NCBI RefSeq assembly: GCF_000222485.1
Contig: NC_015914.1
Location: forward strand, 6,058,001-6,122,000
DNA length: 64,000 nucleotides
DNA from: Cyclobacterium marinum DSM 745
Lineage (GTDB): Bacteria; Bacteroidota; Bacteroidia; Cytophagales; Cyclobacteriaceae
Direction: 5' to 3'
The translations under genes were made by a program, and so were the position numbers. Under the pieces are notes generated by a model, which was not told where the DNA came from, made no database searches, and saw only the letters and a list, made by a program, of their open reading frames with translations. Of the stretch, positions 11,147 to 19,149 are shown piece by piece; within the stretch, counting starts at the first letter, position 1, and each line of letters starts with the position of its first letter.

Positions 11147-12121
11147 ATGGCAAGAGTACTCACAGGTATACAAAGTTCAGGAAAACCGCATTTAGGGAAT
11201 ATTTTGGGTGCAATAAAACCAGCCATAACCTTGACAAAAAATGAAGACAATGAATCATTTATCTTCATCGCAGATTTTCATTCACTTACTACGATCAAAG
11301 ATCCAGCAGTTAGAATTGACAATGTCAATGCTGTTGCTGCAGCATGGTTGGCTTTCGGGCTGGATATTGACAGGTCAGTATTTTACAGGCAGTCAAGAAT
11401 ACCACAGGTAACTGAACTTACTTGGTACCTAAGTTGCTTTACACCATATCCCATGCTGGCCAATGCCCATAGCTTTAAAGACAAATCTGATCGCTTATCA
11501 GATGTCAATGCAGGCCTATTTACCTATCCTGTATTGATGGCGGCAGATATTCTGCTTTATAGTGCAGACTTGGTACCCGTAGGTAAAGATCAGTTGCAAC
11601 ACTTAGAAATCTCTAGAGACATTGCCAGTGCTTTTAACCACCGTTTAGGTGAAGAGGTATTAAAAATACCGGAGCCACGGATCAGTAATGAAGTGATGAT
11701 AATTCCAGGTACGGATGGTCAAAAAATGAGTAAATCTTACAACAATTTCATCGATATTTTTCTACCAGAAAAGCAATTAAAGAAAAATGTCAATACCATT
11801 GTGACGGATAGTACACCTCTGGAAGAGCCTAAAGACCCGGATGTTTGCAATGTTTACAAACTCTATAAACTTATAGCTAGCGAAGAACAAACCTTTGCCT
11901 TGCGAGAAAAGTATTTGGCAGGTAATTTTGGTTATGGCCATGCTAAAAAAGAATTACTTGGCTTGATATTAGACAGTTACAAACATGAAAGGGAGCAATT
12001 CTCATATTATATGAACAATCTTCCGGAATTGGAGGCAAAACTCGAAGCCGGTGAAGAAAAAGCCAGAGAAGAGGCCGGTGAAATTTTAGCGATAGTTAGA
12101 AAAAAACTTGGCTTTGGATAA
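11147..12121 (+). CDS. trpS: Tryptophan--tRNA ligase
   Basis: A class I aminoacyl-tRNA synthetase that charges tRNA-Trp. The 324 residues begin MARVLTGIQSSGKPHLGNIL, with the HIGH-like motif PHLGN (14-18). The active-site region YPVLMAADILLYSADLVPVG KDQ and the KMSKS loop GQKMSKSYNN (191-200, KMSKS at 193-197) are intact. The length is normal for bacterial TrpS. It is transcribed alone, with two terminator hairpins downstream. Confidence 0.96.
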   Translation: MARVLTGIQSSGKPHLGNILGAIKPAITLTKNEDNESFIFIADFHSLTTIKDPAVRIDNVNAVAAAWLAFGLDIDRSVFYRQSRIPQVTELTWYLSCFTPYPMLANAHSFKDKSDRLSDVNAGLFTYPVLMAADILLYSADLVPVGKDQLQHLEISRDIASAFNHRLGEEVLKIPEPRISNEVMIIPGTDGQKMSKSYNNFIDIFLPEKQLKKNVNTIVTDSTPLEEPKDPDVCNVYKLYKLIASEEQTFALREKYLAGNFGYGHAKKELLGLILDSYKHEREQFSYYMNNLPELEAKLEAGEEKAREEAGEILAIVRKKLGFG

Positions 12122-12128
12122 ATCCACA

Positions 12129-12160
12129 ATATCAAGTTTAGGTTAAAGCTTGATATTTTA
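12129..12160 (+). terminator. First trpS terminator-like hairpin
   Basis: An inverted repeat ATATCAAG/CTTGATAT, with a loop around GGTTAA, is followed by TTTTATTT. It starts 8 bases past the trpS stop. Confidence 0.6.
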
Positions 12161-12177
12161 TTTCTCAAAAAGATGAA

Positions 12178-12207
12178 AAACAGGTACTAAACTACCTGTT
12201 TTTTTTT
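12178..12207 (+). terminator. Second trpS terminator
   Basis: A nine-base stem AAACAGGTA/TACCTGTTT is followed by a long T run, the canonical intrinsic terminator form. Confidence 0.8.
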
Positions 12208-12230
12208 GCCATTTTGTTCTTTTTAAATGC

Positions 12231-12286
12231 ATCAAAAAAAATTGGCAATCCGGAAAACAAAAATATTGTTTAACCCGATTGCCAAT
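12231..12286 (-). terminator. Terminator of the acidic hypothetical gene
   Basis: A ten-base perfect inverted repeat (ATTGGCAATC at 12241-12250 with GATTGCCAAT at 12277-12286) is preceded on the plus strand by a run of A, which reads as a T tract on the minus strand. It lies 26 bases past the minus-strand stop. Confidence 0.75.
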
Positions 12287-12311
12287 AATAAAGATTAAAT
12301 AATTTTTCTAA

Positions 12312-12734
12312 TTACCTGGATCTCCAAAGGTCTTTTAATGATCTTCCATTGATTACCATGACAAAACGAGTTGGATTTGGCACCAAGACTATCCTCACAT
12401 CTTGCCCATCGAATTGTTCAGATTCAATTGGAACGCCTTCTCTACCTTGGACATCATAGGTAATGACGCCTCTTGCATCCGGTAACATTGGAATATAGTT
12501 GTTTGCCAAATAAGCAGAAGGCAGAAGCACATCATTGTCAGACACCAATTTGGCATAAATGTCTTCTAATTTACTTTCCAATTCGTCTCCAAACTCCTCA
12601 TTCAAATCATCTTCAAGGTCATGCATTTCCTCCTCGATGTCATCATATTCAGGGTCAGCATAAGTTATTTCACTCAACTTTATTCGCAATTTCACGATCT
12701 TGGTGAGCTCCACATCTAATTTCTCAAAATCCAT
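12312..12734 (-). CDS. Acidic conserved hypothetical protein
   Basis: A soluble protein of 140 residues from the ATG at 12734 (MDFEKLDVELTKIVKLRIKL). The frame extends 21 codons further upstream, but those are AT-rich and hydrophobic and look like promoter DNA. An N-terminal helical, strongly acidic segment (DPEYDDIEEEMHDLEDDLNE, about residues 27-46) is probably a coiled coil. It is followed by a compact C-terminal part (LLPSAYLANNYI, DARGVITYDVQGREGVPIES, VRIVLVPNPTRFVMVING). I do not recognise a named family. It stands alone, convergent with trpS and divergent from the phosphosugar mutase. Confidence 0.75.
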   Translation of the reverse strand: MDFEKLDVELTKIVKLRIKLSEITYADPEYDDIEEEMHDLEDDLNEEFGDELESKLEDIYAKLVSDNDVLLPSAYLANNYIPMLPDARGVITYDVQGREGVPIESEQFDGQDVRIVLVPNPTRFVMVINGRSLKDLWRSR

Positions 12735-12936
12735 ATAAGCTAATACTATTATATTTTTTAAATAGATGAAGGTAAATAATATGAAACCATATTCCAACTT
12801 AGAATTATTAAAAGTATGGGAGCCAACTTATTATTTTATTAGAAGGAAAAATCTAAAGGCTCATTAAGGCATAATCCATATAAATGCTTATATTTTGGCT
12901 ATAATTCTCAAACCATAGTAATTTTTTTTTAAAAAT

Positions 12937-14664
12937 ATGACTGACACAATCATAATCGAAAAAGCTCAAGCTTGGCTTAATAGTAACATCGACGAAAAGA
13001 GTAAAGCAGAGATTCATGCTTTATTAAATGCACAAGACCAAACGGAACTTATTGATTCCTTTTATAAAGATCTAGAGTTTGGCACAGGAGGTTTAAGAGG
13101 ATTAATGGGTGTGGGTTCCAACAGAATGAATGTTTATACCATTGGAATGGCCACCCAAGGATTGGCGAATTACCTTAAAGCCTCTTTTCCCGAAGAGGAA
13201 ATAAGCCTTGCAATTACCCATGATTCCAGAATCAACAACACGCTTTTTGCAGAAACTACCGCAAATGTATTGACCGCGAATGGAATTAAAGTAAAATATT
13301 TTAGAGACATGCGCCCTACACCTATGCTTTCCTTCGCCATCAGGCACTATGGTTGTAAGAGTGGGGTGATGGTAACAGCATCCCATAATCCTAAAGAGTA
13401 CAATGGCTATAAAGTTTATTGGGATGATGGTGGTCAAGTGGTTGCACCCCATGACAAAAATATCATTGCCGAGGTGATGAAAATTAAATCTATAGATGAT
13501 GTAAATTGGGCCAAAGACGACACTTTAAAGGAGTATATTGAAGAAGATTTTGACAACATTTACCTTGATGAAGTCAAAAATTTAAGCATGTCACCGCTAA
13601 CCAATTTAGCAGAAAAAGACATGACCATTGTTTTTTCACCTATCCATGGTGCATCCGGAAAAATGGTTCCTGATGCCTTAAAGGTTTTCGGTTTTGAGAA
13701 TGTTCATGTGGTTAAAGAACAAATTGAACCGGATGGTAACTTCCCGACGGTTAAATACCCTAACCCGGAAGAAACAGAAGCATTGGATCTTTCAATTAAA
13801 CTTGCCAAAGAAATTAATGCTGAGCTAGTATTAGCCTGTGACCCGGATGGGGACCGGTATGCTGCAGTCGTTAAAAACGAAAACAATGACTATGAATTAC
13901 TAAATGGTAATCAGACAGGCGCCCTTATCATCTATTACCTGCTCAATATGTACCGTGAACAGGGAAGACTTACCGGAAACCAATTTACAGTAAGTACCAT
14001 CGTGACTACGGGCTTATTGGGAGAAATTAGTAAAGGTTTTGGCGTTGAATATTATGATGTGCTAACAGGTTTCAAAAACATTGCAGCAGTAATATTAGCC
14101 AATGAAGGTAAAAAAGAATTTATTGCCGGAGGAGAAGAGAGTTATGGATTTCTGGTAGGAGATTTTGTGAGAGATAAAGATGGGGTTTCTGCGTGTGCAG
14201 TAGTGGCTGAAATTATGGCTTACTACAAACAAAAAGGCCTAAATATAATAGACGTCTTGGCTGAGATTTACATGGAATACGGATTCTATAAAGAAGCACT
14301 TATTTCCATCACTAAGAAAGGCAAAGACGGAGCAGAACAAATTCAGGAGTTGATGAAGGGCTTTAGGACCAATAAGCCTAAATCAATCAATGGAATTGCC
14401 GTTAGCAAGATCGTGGATGTACAAGAAAGCATCAGCTATGACATGAAATCGGGTACCGAGGAAAAATTAGAGCTGGATAAATCCAATGTAATACAATTTT
14501 ACCTTGAAGATGGAAGCAAAATTTCTGCAAGACCATCCGGCACAGAACCTAAAATAAAATACTACATCTCTGTCAATGAAAATTTACCCAACAGAGATGC
14601 CTATCGGGCCACAGAGGCCTCCCTTGAAGCAAAAATCAGTGCTTTGAAATCATTCTTTGAATAA
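12937..14664 (+). CDS. Phospho-sugar mutase (phosphoglucomutase/phosphomannomutase family)
   Basis: An alpha-D-phosphohexomutase that interconverts sugar 1- and 6-phosphates. The 575-residue protein has FGTGGLRGLMGVG (48-60), the phosphoserine loop MVTASHNPKEYNGYKVYW (Ser149), the metal-binding loop CDPDGDRY (about 305-311), the sugar loop GGEESYGF and the phosphate-binding ARPSGTEPK near the C-terminus. Length and motifs match the long PGM2-like branch common in Bacteroidota and Firmicutes, so glucose or ribose phosphates are likely substrates. It is transcribed alone with a strong terminator. Confidence 0.93.
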   Translation: MTDTIIIEKAQAWLNSNIDEKSKAEIHALLNAQDQTELIDSFYKDLEFGTGGLRGLMGVGSNRMNVYTIGMATQGLANYLKASFPEEEISLAITHDSRINNTLFAETTANVLTANGIKVKYFRDMRPTPMLSFAIRHYGCKSGVMVTASHNPKEYNGYKVYWDDGGQVVAPHDKNIIAEVMKIKSIDDVNWAKDDTLKEYIEEDFDNIYLDEVKNLSMSPLTNLAEKDMTIVFSPIHGASGKMVPDALKVFGFENVHVVKEQIEPDGNFPTVKYPNPEETEALDLSIKLAKEINAELVLACDPDGDRYAAVVKNENNDYELLNGNQTGALIIYYLLNMYREQGRLTGNQFTVSTIVTTGLLGEISKGFGVEYYDVLTGFKNIAAVILANEGKKEFIAGGEESYGFLVGDFVRDKDGVSACAVVAEIMAYYKQKGLNIIDVLAEIYMEYGFYKEALISITKKGKDGAEQIQELMKGFRTNKPKSINGIAVSKIVDVQESISYDMKSGTEEKLELDKSNVIQFYLEDGSKISARPSGTEPKIKYYISVNENLPNRDAYRATEASLEAKISALKSFFE

Positions 14665-14674
14665 AATAAATGAT

Positions 14675-14705
14675 AATGCCGGCAATAAAGCCGGCATTTT
14701 TTTTT
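14675..14705 (+). terminator. Phospho-sugar mutase terminator
   Basis: A perfect nine-base stem AATGCCGGC/GCCGGCATT is followed by about nine T. It overlaps no gene and sits 10 bases past the stop. Confidence 0.9.
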
Positions 14706-14707
14706 GC

Positions 14708-14884
14708 TTATCCTTCCTCCTGTTTCTTTTTTGCATATACCCCGAATAAATAAGAGAAAATAACCGTCCCTCCTGCTATCGTAGGAATATAAGGGTGGTA
14801 AATGACTCTAAAAAAATACAATATATATACGATTGCCGCTATAAGCCCAATTAAGGCAACGATAATTTGAAGCTTCTTCAACAT
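14708..14884 (-). CDS. Small two-helix membrane protein at the end of the menE operon
   Basis: A 58-residue ORF on the minus strand starting at ATG 14884: MLKKLQIIVALIGLIAAIVY, then ILYFFRVIYHPYIPTIAGG, then VIFSYLFGVYAKKKQEEG. Two hydrophobic segments (about 7-25 and 33-50), basic N-terminus and a highly charged C-terminus are as expected for a real inner-membrane miniprotein. Its start lies 2 bases after the stop of the DUF2141 gene, so it is the third gene of a tight operon (menE, DUF2141, this gene). It is short and easily missed. The function is unknown. Confidence 0.75.
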   Translation of the reverse strand: MLKKLQIIVALIGLIAAIVYILYFFRVIYHPYIPTIAGGTVIFSYLFGVYAKKKQEEG

Positions 14885-14886
14885 AA

Positions 14887-15315
14887 TTATTTTAATGTAA
14901 AACTAATGGTATGCTCTCCTAAGGATAGGCTAAAGGATGCACTATCAAATGTAGGAGCAGAAAAAGCAGCTCTTGCATCATTAGAAAATCCATAGCGATC
15001 TTTTGGTATTCCAAACAAATTTTTGCGCATTACACCATCCCCATCAGCATCATAAAATGCCGAAACAGCATAAATACCCGTTTCCAAATTCTCAAATTTA
15101 AATATAGCTTTCCCTGATTGAACCTTGGCTGTAGCAGTTTCAAGAGCCTCAGTAGCTTGCTCTGGAAAACCTTTGTCCCCTTTGAACAACAACAGCTGCA
15201 CAAATCCGGAATCTGTATCTGGTACTTCTACCTGTATGGTCAACTGTGCGCTATTGTCTGGAAGGTAAAGCCCCATAAGTAAAGTGAAAAGAATAAGTAT
15301 GGTTTGGTTAATCAT
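14887..15315 (-). CDS. DUF2141 secreted protein
   Basis: A 142-residue protein with a signal peptide (MINQTILILFTLLMGLYLPD). The mature domain has the DUF2141 pattern: TIQVEVPDTDSGFVQLLLF, GIYAVSAFYDADGDGVMRKN, FGIPKDRYGFSNDARA and FSLSLGEHTISFTLK. DUF2141 is a small beta-sandwich of unknown function, widespread in Bacteroidota envelopes. Its ATG overlaps the stop of menE by four bases (ATGA type), implying translational coupling, and the 58-residue membrane protein follows after 2 bases. Why it is coupled to menaquinone synthesis is not known. Confidence 0.85.
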   Translation of the reverse strand: MINQTILILFTLLMGLYLPDNSAQLTIQVEVPDTDSGFVQLLLFKGDKGFPEQATEALETATAKVQSGKAIFKFENLETGIYAVSAFYDADGDGVMRKNLFGIPKDRYGFSNDARAAFSAPTFDSASFSLSLGEHTISFTLK

Positions 15316-16373
15316 TTTGCTAAAGTACGCAATTGATCTATTTTACCTGAACTTGTTAACTTGAATTGGGGAAAAAACAAGATTTTTCGGGGATTATGAA
15401 ATTTAGGAAGCAAGCTTTTCGCCCTTTGGAGTAATAATTTTCCGGCTTCAACATCTTCCTTTCCTTCAATAACCAAAGTCAAAGCTTGGCCCAGCTTATC
15501 ATCCTTAATCCCTGCTAAAAAAAACATGCAATTAGGAAAGTACTCTTGCATAAGGTCTCCTATTTTTTGTGCAACTTCTTCCGGATGTATTTTTATCCCG
15601 CCCGAATTCACCACATGATCTGCTCTACCCTTCCATGTAAAAGAGTTTTCACCTTCAAGGTTTACAATATCATTTGTCTGCAACCAAGCTTTGCCCCCCA
15701 TAGGAGCAAGAATCATGAGTCGATTGGAGGCATCTACTTTTACCTGCACATTGGGTAAAGCTTGGTAAATTAAATTGCCATGGCTTTTTAAATTGGCAAG
15801 TGCAATGTGAGAAACCGTCTCCGTCATGCCATAAGTCTGAAAGACCTTGCCCGGTAAAAGACTCAGTTTCACTCTCAAATTAGCAGATATGGGGGCACCA
15901 CCAATGATTATATTTTTAATTTTTTCCAATGCTAAGGCTCCTTTCTTTGAAGTCAAGCTTTTTTCTACTTGCAAAGGTACCAAGGCAACGAAATCAAAAA
16001 ACTCATTTTCCAATCCTTTAAGCGGGTTGCCATCTGCCGGTTTCACAATTAATTCTCCCTCCCACTCTAAGGCTCTGACAAGCATCATTTTACCGCCTAC
16101 CTTCTCGGTATCAAGGCAACAGAGCATTTTACAGCCTTTGTTAAACCCGAAAAAGGCTTTGGTAGCCTTAGCACTTTCTGCCAATTGCTTACGGGAAACT
16201 GTCACTTTCTTAGGCAAACCTGTAGATCCTGAAGTTAATAGATCAAAATTATCCTTGCCGTTCAACCACTGCTCACAAAAATTAAAAGCTTTTCTGTAAG
16301 TTGAAGGCAAATGATTGCCCTCCCCTCTTCGAATCTGATCTATTGTAAAAGTTGTGTTTCCGAATGTTATCAT
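15312..16373 (-). CDS. menE: AMP-binding protein, o-succinylbenzoate--CoA ligase type
   Basis: A compact adenylate-forming enzyme, about 353 residues from the ATG at 16373; an upstream in-frame TTG at 16391 is less likely. It shows the P-loop LLTSGSTGLPKKVTVSRKQL, the core motif VFQTYGMTETVSHIAL, the hinge TNDIVNLEGENSFTWKGRAD, and the C-terminal GGIKIHPEEV and SSGKIDQ lysine motif. Bacteroidota MenE enzymes are short like this. It should activate o-succinylbenzoate with CoA in menaquinone synthesis, and the neighbouring divergent menB makes the next intermediate. It leads an operon with DUF2141 and a small membrane protein. Confidence 0.85.
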   Translation of the reverse strand: MITFGNTTFTIDQIRRGEGNHLPSTYRKAFNFCEQWLNGKDNFDLLTSGSTGLPKKVTVSRKQLAESAKATKAFFGFNKGCKMLCCLDTEKVGGKMMLVRALEWEGELIVKPADGNPLKGLENEFFDFVALVPLQVEKSLTSKKGALALEKIKNIIIGGAPISANLRVKLSLLPGKVFQTYGMTETVSHIALANLKSHGNLIYQALPNVQVKVDASNRLMILAPMGGKAWLQTNDIVNLEGENSFTWKGRADHVVNSGGIKIHPEEVAQKIGDLMQEYFPNCMFFLAGIKDDKLGQALTLVIEGKEDVEAGKLLLQRAKSLLPKFHNPRKILFFPQFKLTSSGKIDQLRTLAK

Positions 16374-16486
16374 AGCTTTTTGCCTGTACAAAATAAAGAA
16401 ATTATAAACTCTCAGCCATAATCAGCAAGGTTAATTTTACAAAATAAAAATAGGCTGTTAACTTGCAACAAAAAATCAACCTGGAA

Positions 16487-17323
16487 ATGATCAATTGGAA
16501 AACAGTAAAAGAATACAAAGACATTACATATAAAAAATGTGAAGGGGTGGCCAGAATCGCCTTCAACAGACCGGATGTTAGAAATGCCTTTCGTCCCCAA
16601 ACCACCAGTGAACTTTATGATGCCTTTTTGGATGCACGGGAAGATGTAAACATTGGTGTGGTTTTGTTGTCTGCAGAAGGTCCTTCCTCTAAAGATGGAG
16701 TTTATTCCTTTTGTAGTGGGGGAGATCAAAAAGCAAGGGGTCACCAAGGGTATGTAGGTGAAGACGGGATGCACCGCTTAAACATTTTGGAGGTACAACG
16801 GTTAATTCGCTTTATGCCAAAAGTGGTTATAGCTGTAGTTCCAGGTTGGGCAGTTGGAGGTGGACACAGTCTGCATGTTATTTGTGACCTTACTCTGGCA
16901 AGTAAGGAACATGCCATTTTTAAACAAACTGATGCGGATGTAACCAGTTTTGATGGAGGATATGGATCTGCCTATTTAGCCAAAATGGTAGGTCAAAAGA
17001 AAGCCCGCGAAATTTTCTTTTTGGGACGCAACTATTCTGCTCAAGAAGCCTATGAGATGGGAATGGTAAATGCAGTTATTCCCCACGATAAACTGGAAGA
17101 CACTGCTTTTCAATGGGCCCAAGAAATTTTGGAAAAATCTCCTACTTCAATAAAAATGTTAAAATTTGCATTTAACCTTACAGATGACGGCATGGTTGGT
17201 CAGCAAGTTTTTGCTGGAGAAGCAACGAGGCTAGCCTATATGACTGAAGAGGCAAAAGAAGGCCGAGATGCTTTTCTCCAGAAACGCAAGCCTAATTTTA
17301 AACATATTAAATGGATACCTTAA
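16487..17323 (+). CDS. menB: 1,4-dihydroxy-2-naphthoyl-CoA synthase
   Basis: A crotonase-fold enzyme that cyclises o-succinylbenzoyl-CoA in menaquinone synthesis. The 278 residues from ATG 16487 (MINWKTVKEYKDITYKKCEG) contain RIAFNRPDVRNAFRP, the oxyanion hole FCSGGDQKARG, HRLNILEVQRLIRFMPK, VVPGWAVGGGHSLHVICDLT, the MenB-specific TDADVTSFDGGYGSAYLAKM and the C-terminal KPNFKHIKWIP. An upstream TTG at 16463 extends the frame but is less likely. It is divergent from menE with about 110 bases between. The rest of the pathway is not in the window. Confidence 0.94.
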   Translation: MINWKTVKEYKDITYKKCEGVARIAFNRPDVRNAFRPQTTSELYDAFLDAREDVNIGVVLLSAEGPSSKDGVYSFCSGGDQKARGHQGYVGEDGMHRLNILEVQRLIRFMPKVVIAVVPGWAVGGGHSLHVICDLTLASKEHAIFKQTDADVTSFDGGYGSAYLAKMVGQKKAREIFFLGRNYSAQEAYEMGMVNAVIPHDKLEDTAFQWAQEILEKSPTSIKMLKFAFNLTDDGMVGQQVFAGEATRLAYMTEEAKEGRDAFLQKRKPNFKHIKWIP

Positions 17324-17370
17324 ATCCACTAAATCTTTATAATCATTAATTTTCAACTCAGTGATTAAGT

Positions 17371-17412
17371 AAGAAATAGCTGGAGGTAGCATCAATTCTA
17401 CAGCTATTTCTT
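17371..17412 (+). terminator. menB terminator
   Basis: A twelve-base stem (AAGAAATAGCTG at 17371-17382 with CAGCTATTTCTT at 17401-17412) lies 48 bases past menB. The T tract is moderate. Confidence 0.65.
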
Positions 17413-17509
17413 CCTATTTTTATATTTCAATCGTTTTTCTACCATCCTTTCTATATTTTCATGATTTTAGTCATGATTTTTCCTGACCGTCTCCATTGGT
17501 GTTTCTTAC

Positions 17510-17517
17510 TAATTTTG
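17510..17517 (+). promoter_or_regulatory. Likely -7 box of pckA
   Basis: TAATTTTG fits TAnnTTTG and lies 45 bases before the pckA ATG. No matching -33 element was found at the usual distance, so confidence is low. Confidence 0.35.
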
Positions 17518-17561
17518 GTATTTTTAACTAATTCCTATTGAGAACTAAAAAGAGAATTAGA

Positions 17562-19142
17562 ATGATGGATTTTGATTTAAAAAAATACGAAATTGAGGTA
17601 ACTGACATTTTGAGAAATGGGGAAACTGCCTTGTTATATGAGGCTGCCTTGAGGTTAGAGAAAGGATCTGCTATTTCCAGTACAGGAGCTTTAATGGTAT
17701 ACTCAGGCACTAAAACAGGAAGAAGCCCTAAAGACAAGCGGATCGTAAGACACCCTGAGTCTGAGAAAGACATCGATTGGGGTTCGGTAAATTATGAAAT
17801 GGACGAGCACACTTTTATGGTGAATAGAGAGCGAGCCATAGATTATTTCAACACTAGGGAACATCTGTATGTAGTAGATGCTTTTGCGGGTTGGGATCCA
17901 AAGTTCAGAATTAAAGTAAGAATAATTTGCACAAGAGCATACCATGCCTTGTTTATGCAAAACATGCTTATTCTTCCTTCCGAAGAAGAGCTTAAAGAAT
18001 TTGGAGAGCCGGATTATGTGATATTTAATGCGGGAGAATTTCCGGCCAACCACTTCACAACCAATATGACTTCCAAAACAAGTGTAGGGATAAGCTTGGA
18101 AAATAAAGAAGTGGTAATTTTAGGTACTGAGTATGCCGGAGAAATGAAAAAGGGGATTTTTACAATAATGAACTACTTAATGCCTGAGCAAGATGTATTA
18201 TCTATGCACTGCTCAGCTAATGTAGGGGAAAAAGGAGATGTCACCTTACTCTTTGGCTTATCGGGCACAGGCAAAACAACTCTTAGTGCAGATCCAAAAC
18301 GCAAGCTAATTGGTGATGACGAGCATTGTTGGCACAATGACGGTGTTTTCAATATAGAGGGTGGTTGCTATGCCAAAGCCATTGATTTAAGTGAAGAAGC
18401 AGAGCCTGACATTTTTGGTGCCATTCGCTATGGTACAGTTTTAGAAAACGTTGTCTATGATCCAGTAAGTAGAAAAGTTGATTATTCTGATACTACAATC
18501 ACTCAAAACACCCGTGCCTCCTACCCAATCGATTATATAGAAAACACCAAAATCCCATGTACCGCAGGGCATCCAAAGAACATCATTTTTCTTACCTGTG
18601 ATGCTTTTGGAGTATTACCTCCGGTAAGTAAGTTAGATGCGGAACAAGCAAGCTACCACTTTATTTCAGGATATACTGCCAAGGTTGCAGGTACGGAAAT
18701 GGGGGTGAAAGATCCTGAAGCTACCTTTAGCGCTTGTTTTGGTGCGGCATTTATGATGTGGCATCCAAATAAATATGCTAACTTATTGGCTGACAAAATA
18801 AAAAATCACAATGTGAATGCTTGGTTGGTCAATACGGGATGGAGTGGTGGTTCCTATGGTGTAGGGGCAAGAATAAAGTTAAAATATACACGAGCGATTC
18901 TAGACGCGATCCACAATGGGGATTTTGACAATGTTTCATTCGTGAAAGAAAATGATTTTAAACTTCAAATCCCTACAAGCTGCCCCGGAGTGCCAAGTGA
19001 AATATTGGTTCCTGAAAATACCTGGAAGGATCAGGAGAAATTTAAGGAAATTAAAAACAAACTAATTAATCTTTTTAAAGACAATTTTAACCAATTTAAG
19101 GATCAAGTTGATAACAAAATCATTCAAGCCGGCCCAAAATAA
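17562..19142 (+). CDS. pckA: Phosphoenolpyruvate carboxykinase (ATP)
   Basis: Converts oxaloacetate and ATP to PEP, the entry to gluconeogenesis, or runs in reverse to fix CO2. The protein is about 526 residues. It contains SGTKTGRSPKDKRIV (substrate loop), NMTSKTSVGISLENKEVVIL, the kinase P-loop LFGLSGTGKTTLSADPKRKL, IGDDEHCWHNDGVFNIEGGC with metal-binding His and Asp, and the adenine-binding TNTRASYPI-like stretch (NTRASYPIDYIENTKIP). The open frame starts at a TTG (17538). The tandem ATGs at 17562/17565 (MMDFDLKKYEIEVTD) are the likely start. The beta-propeller lipoprotein gene follows 7 bases after its stop. Confidence 0.95.
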   Translation: MMDFDLKKYEIEVTDILRNGETALLYEAALRLEKGSAISSTGALMVYSGTKTGRSPKDKRIVRHPESEKDIDWGSVNYEMDEHTFMVNRERAIDYFNTREHLYVVDAFAGWDPKFRIKVRIICTRAYHALFMQNMLILPSEEELKEFGEPDYVIFNAGEFPANHFTTNMTSKTSVGISLENKEVVILGTEYAGEMKKGIFTIMNYLMPEQDVLSMHCSANVGEKGDVTLLFGLSGTGKTTLSADPKRKLIGDDEHCWHNDGVFNIEGGCYAKAIDLSEEAEPDIFGAIRYGTVLENVVYDPVSRKVDYSDTTITQNTRASYPIDYIENTKIPCTAGHPKNIIFLTCDAFGVLPPVSKLDAEQASYHFISGYTAKVAGTEMGVKDPEATFSACFGAAFMMWHPNKYANLLADKIKNHNVNAWLVNTGWSGGSYGVGARIKLKYTRAILDAIHNGDFDNVSFVKENDFKLQIPTSCPGVPSEILVPENTWKDQEKFKEIKNKLINLFKDNFNQFKDQVDNKIIQAGPK

Positions 19143-19149
19143 ATTGCAA

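Noticed and set aside
11023..11244. 73-codon plus-strand frame overlapping trpS and the DUF1573 gene
   Set aside because: It crosses two well-supported genes in another frame and has no recognisable features.
17461..17500. Direct/inverted ATGATTTT..TCATGATTTT near pckA as an operator
   Set aside because: The repeats are short and AT-rich with no second occurrence in the window; chance is likely.
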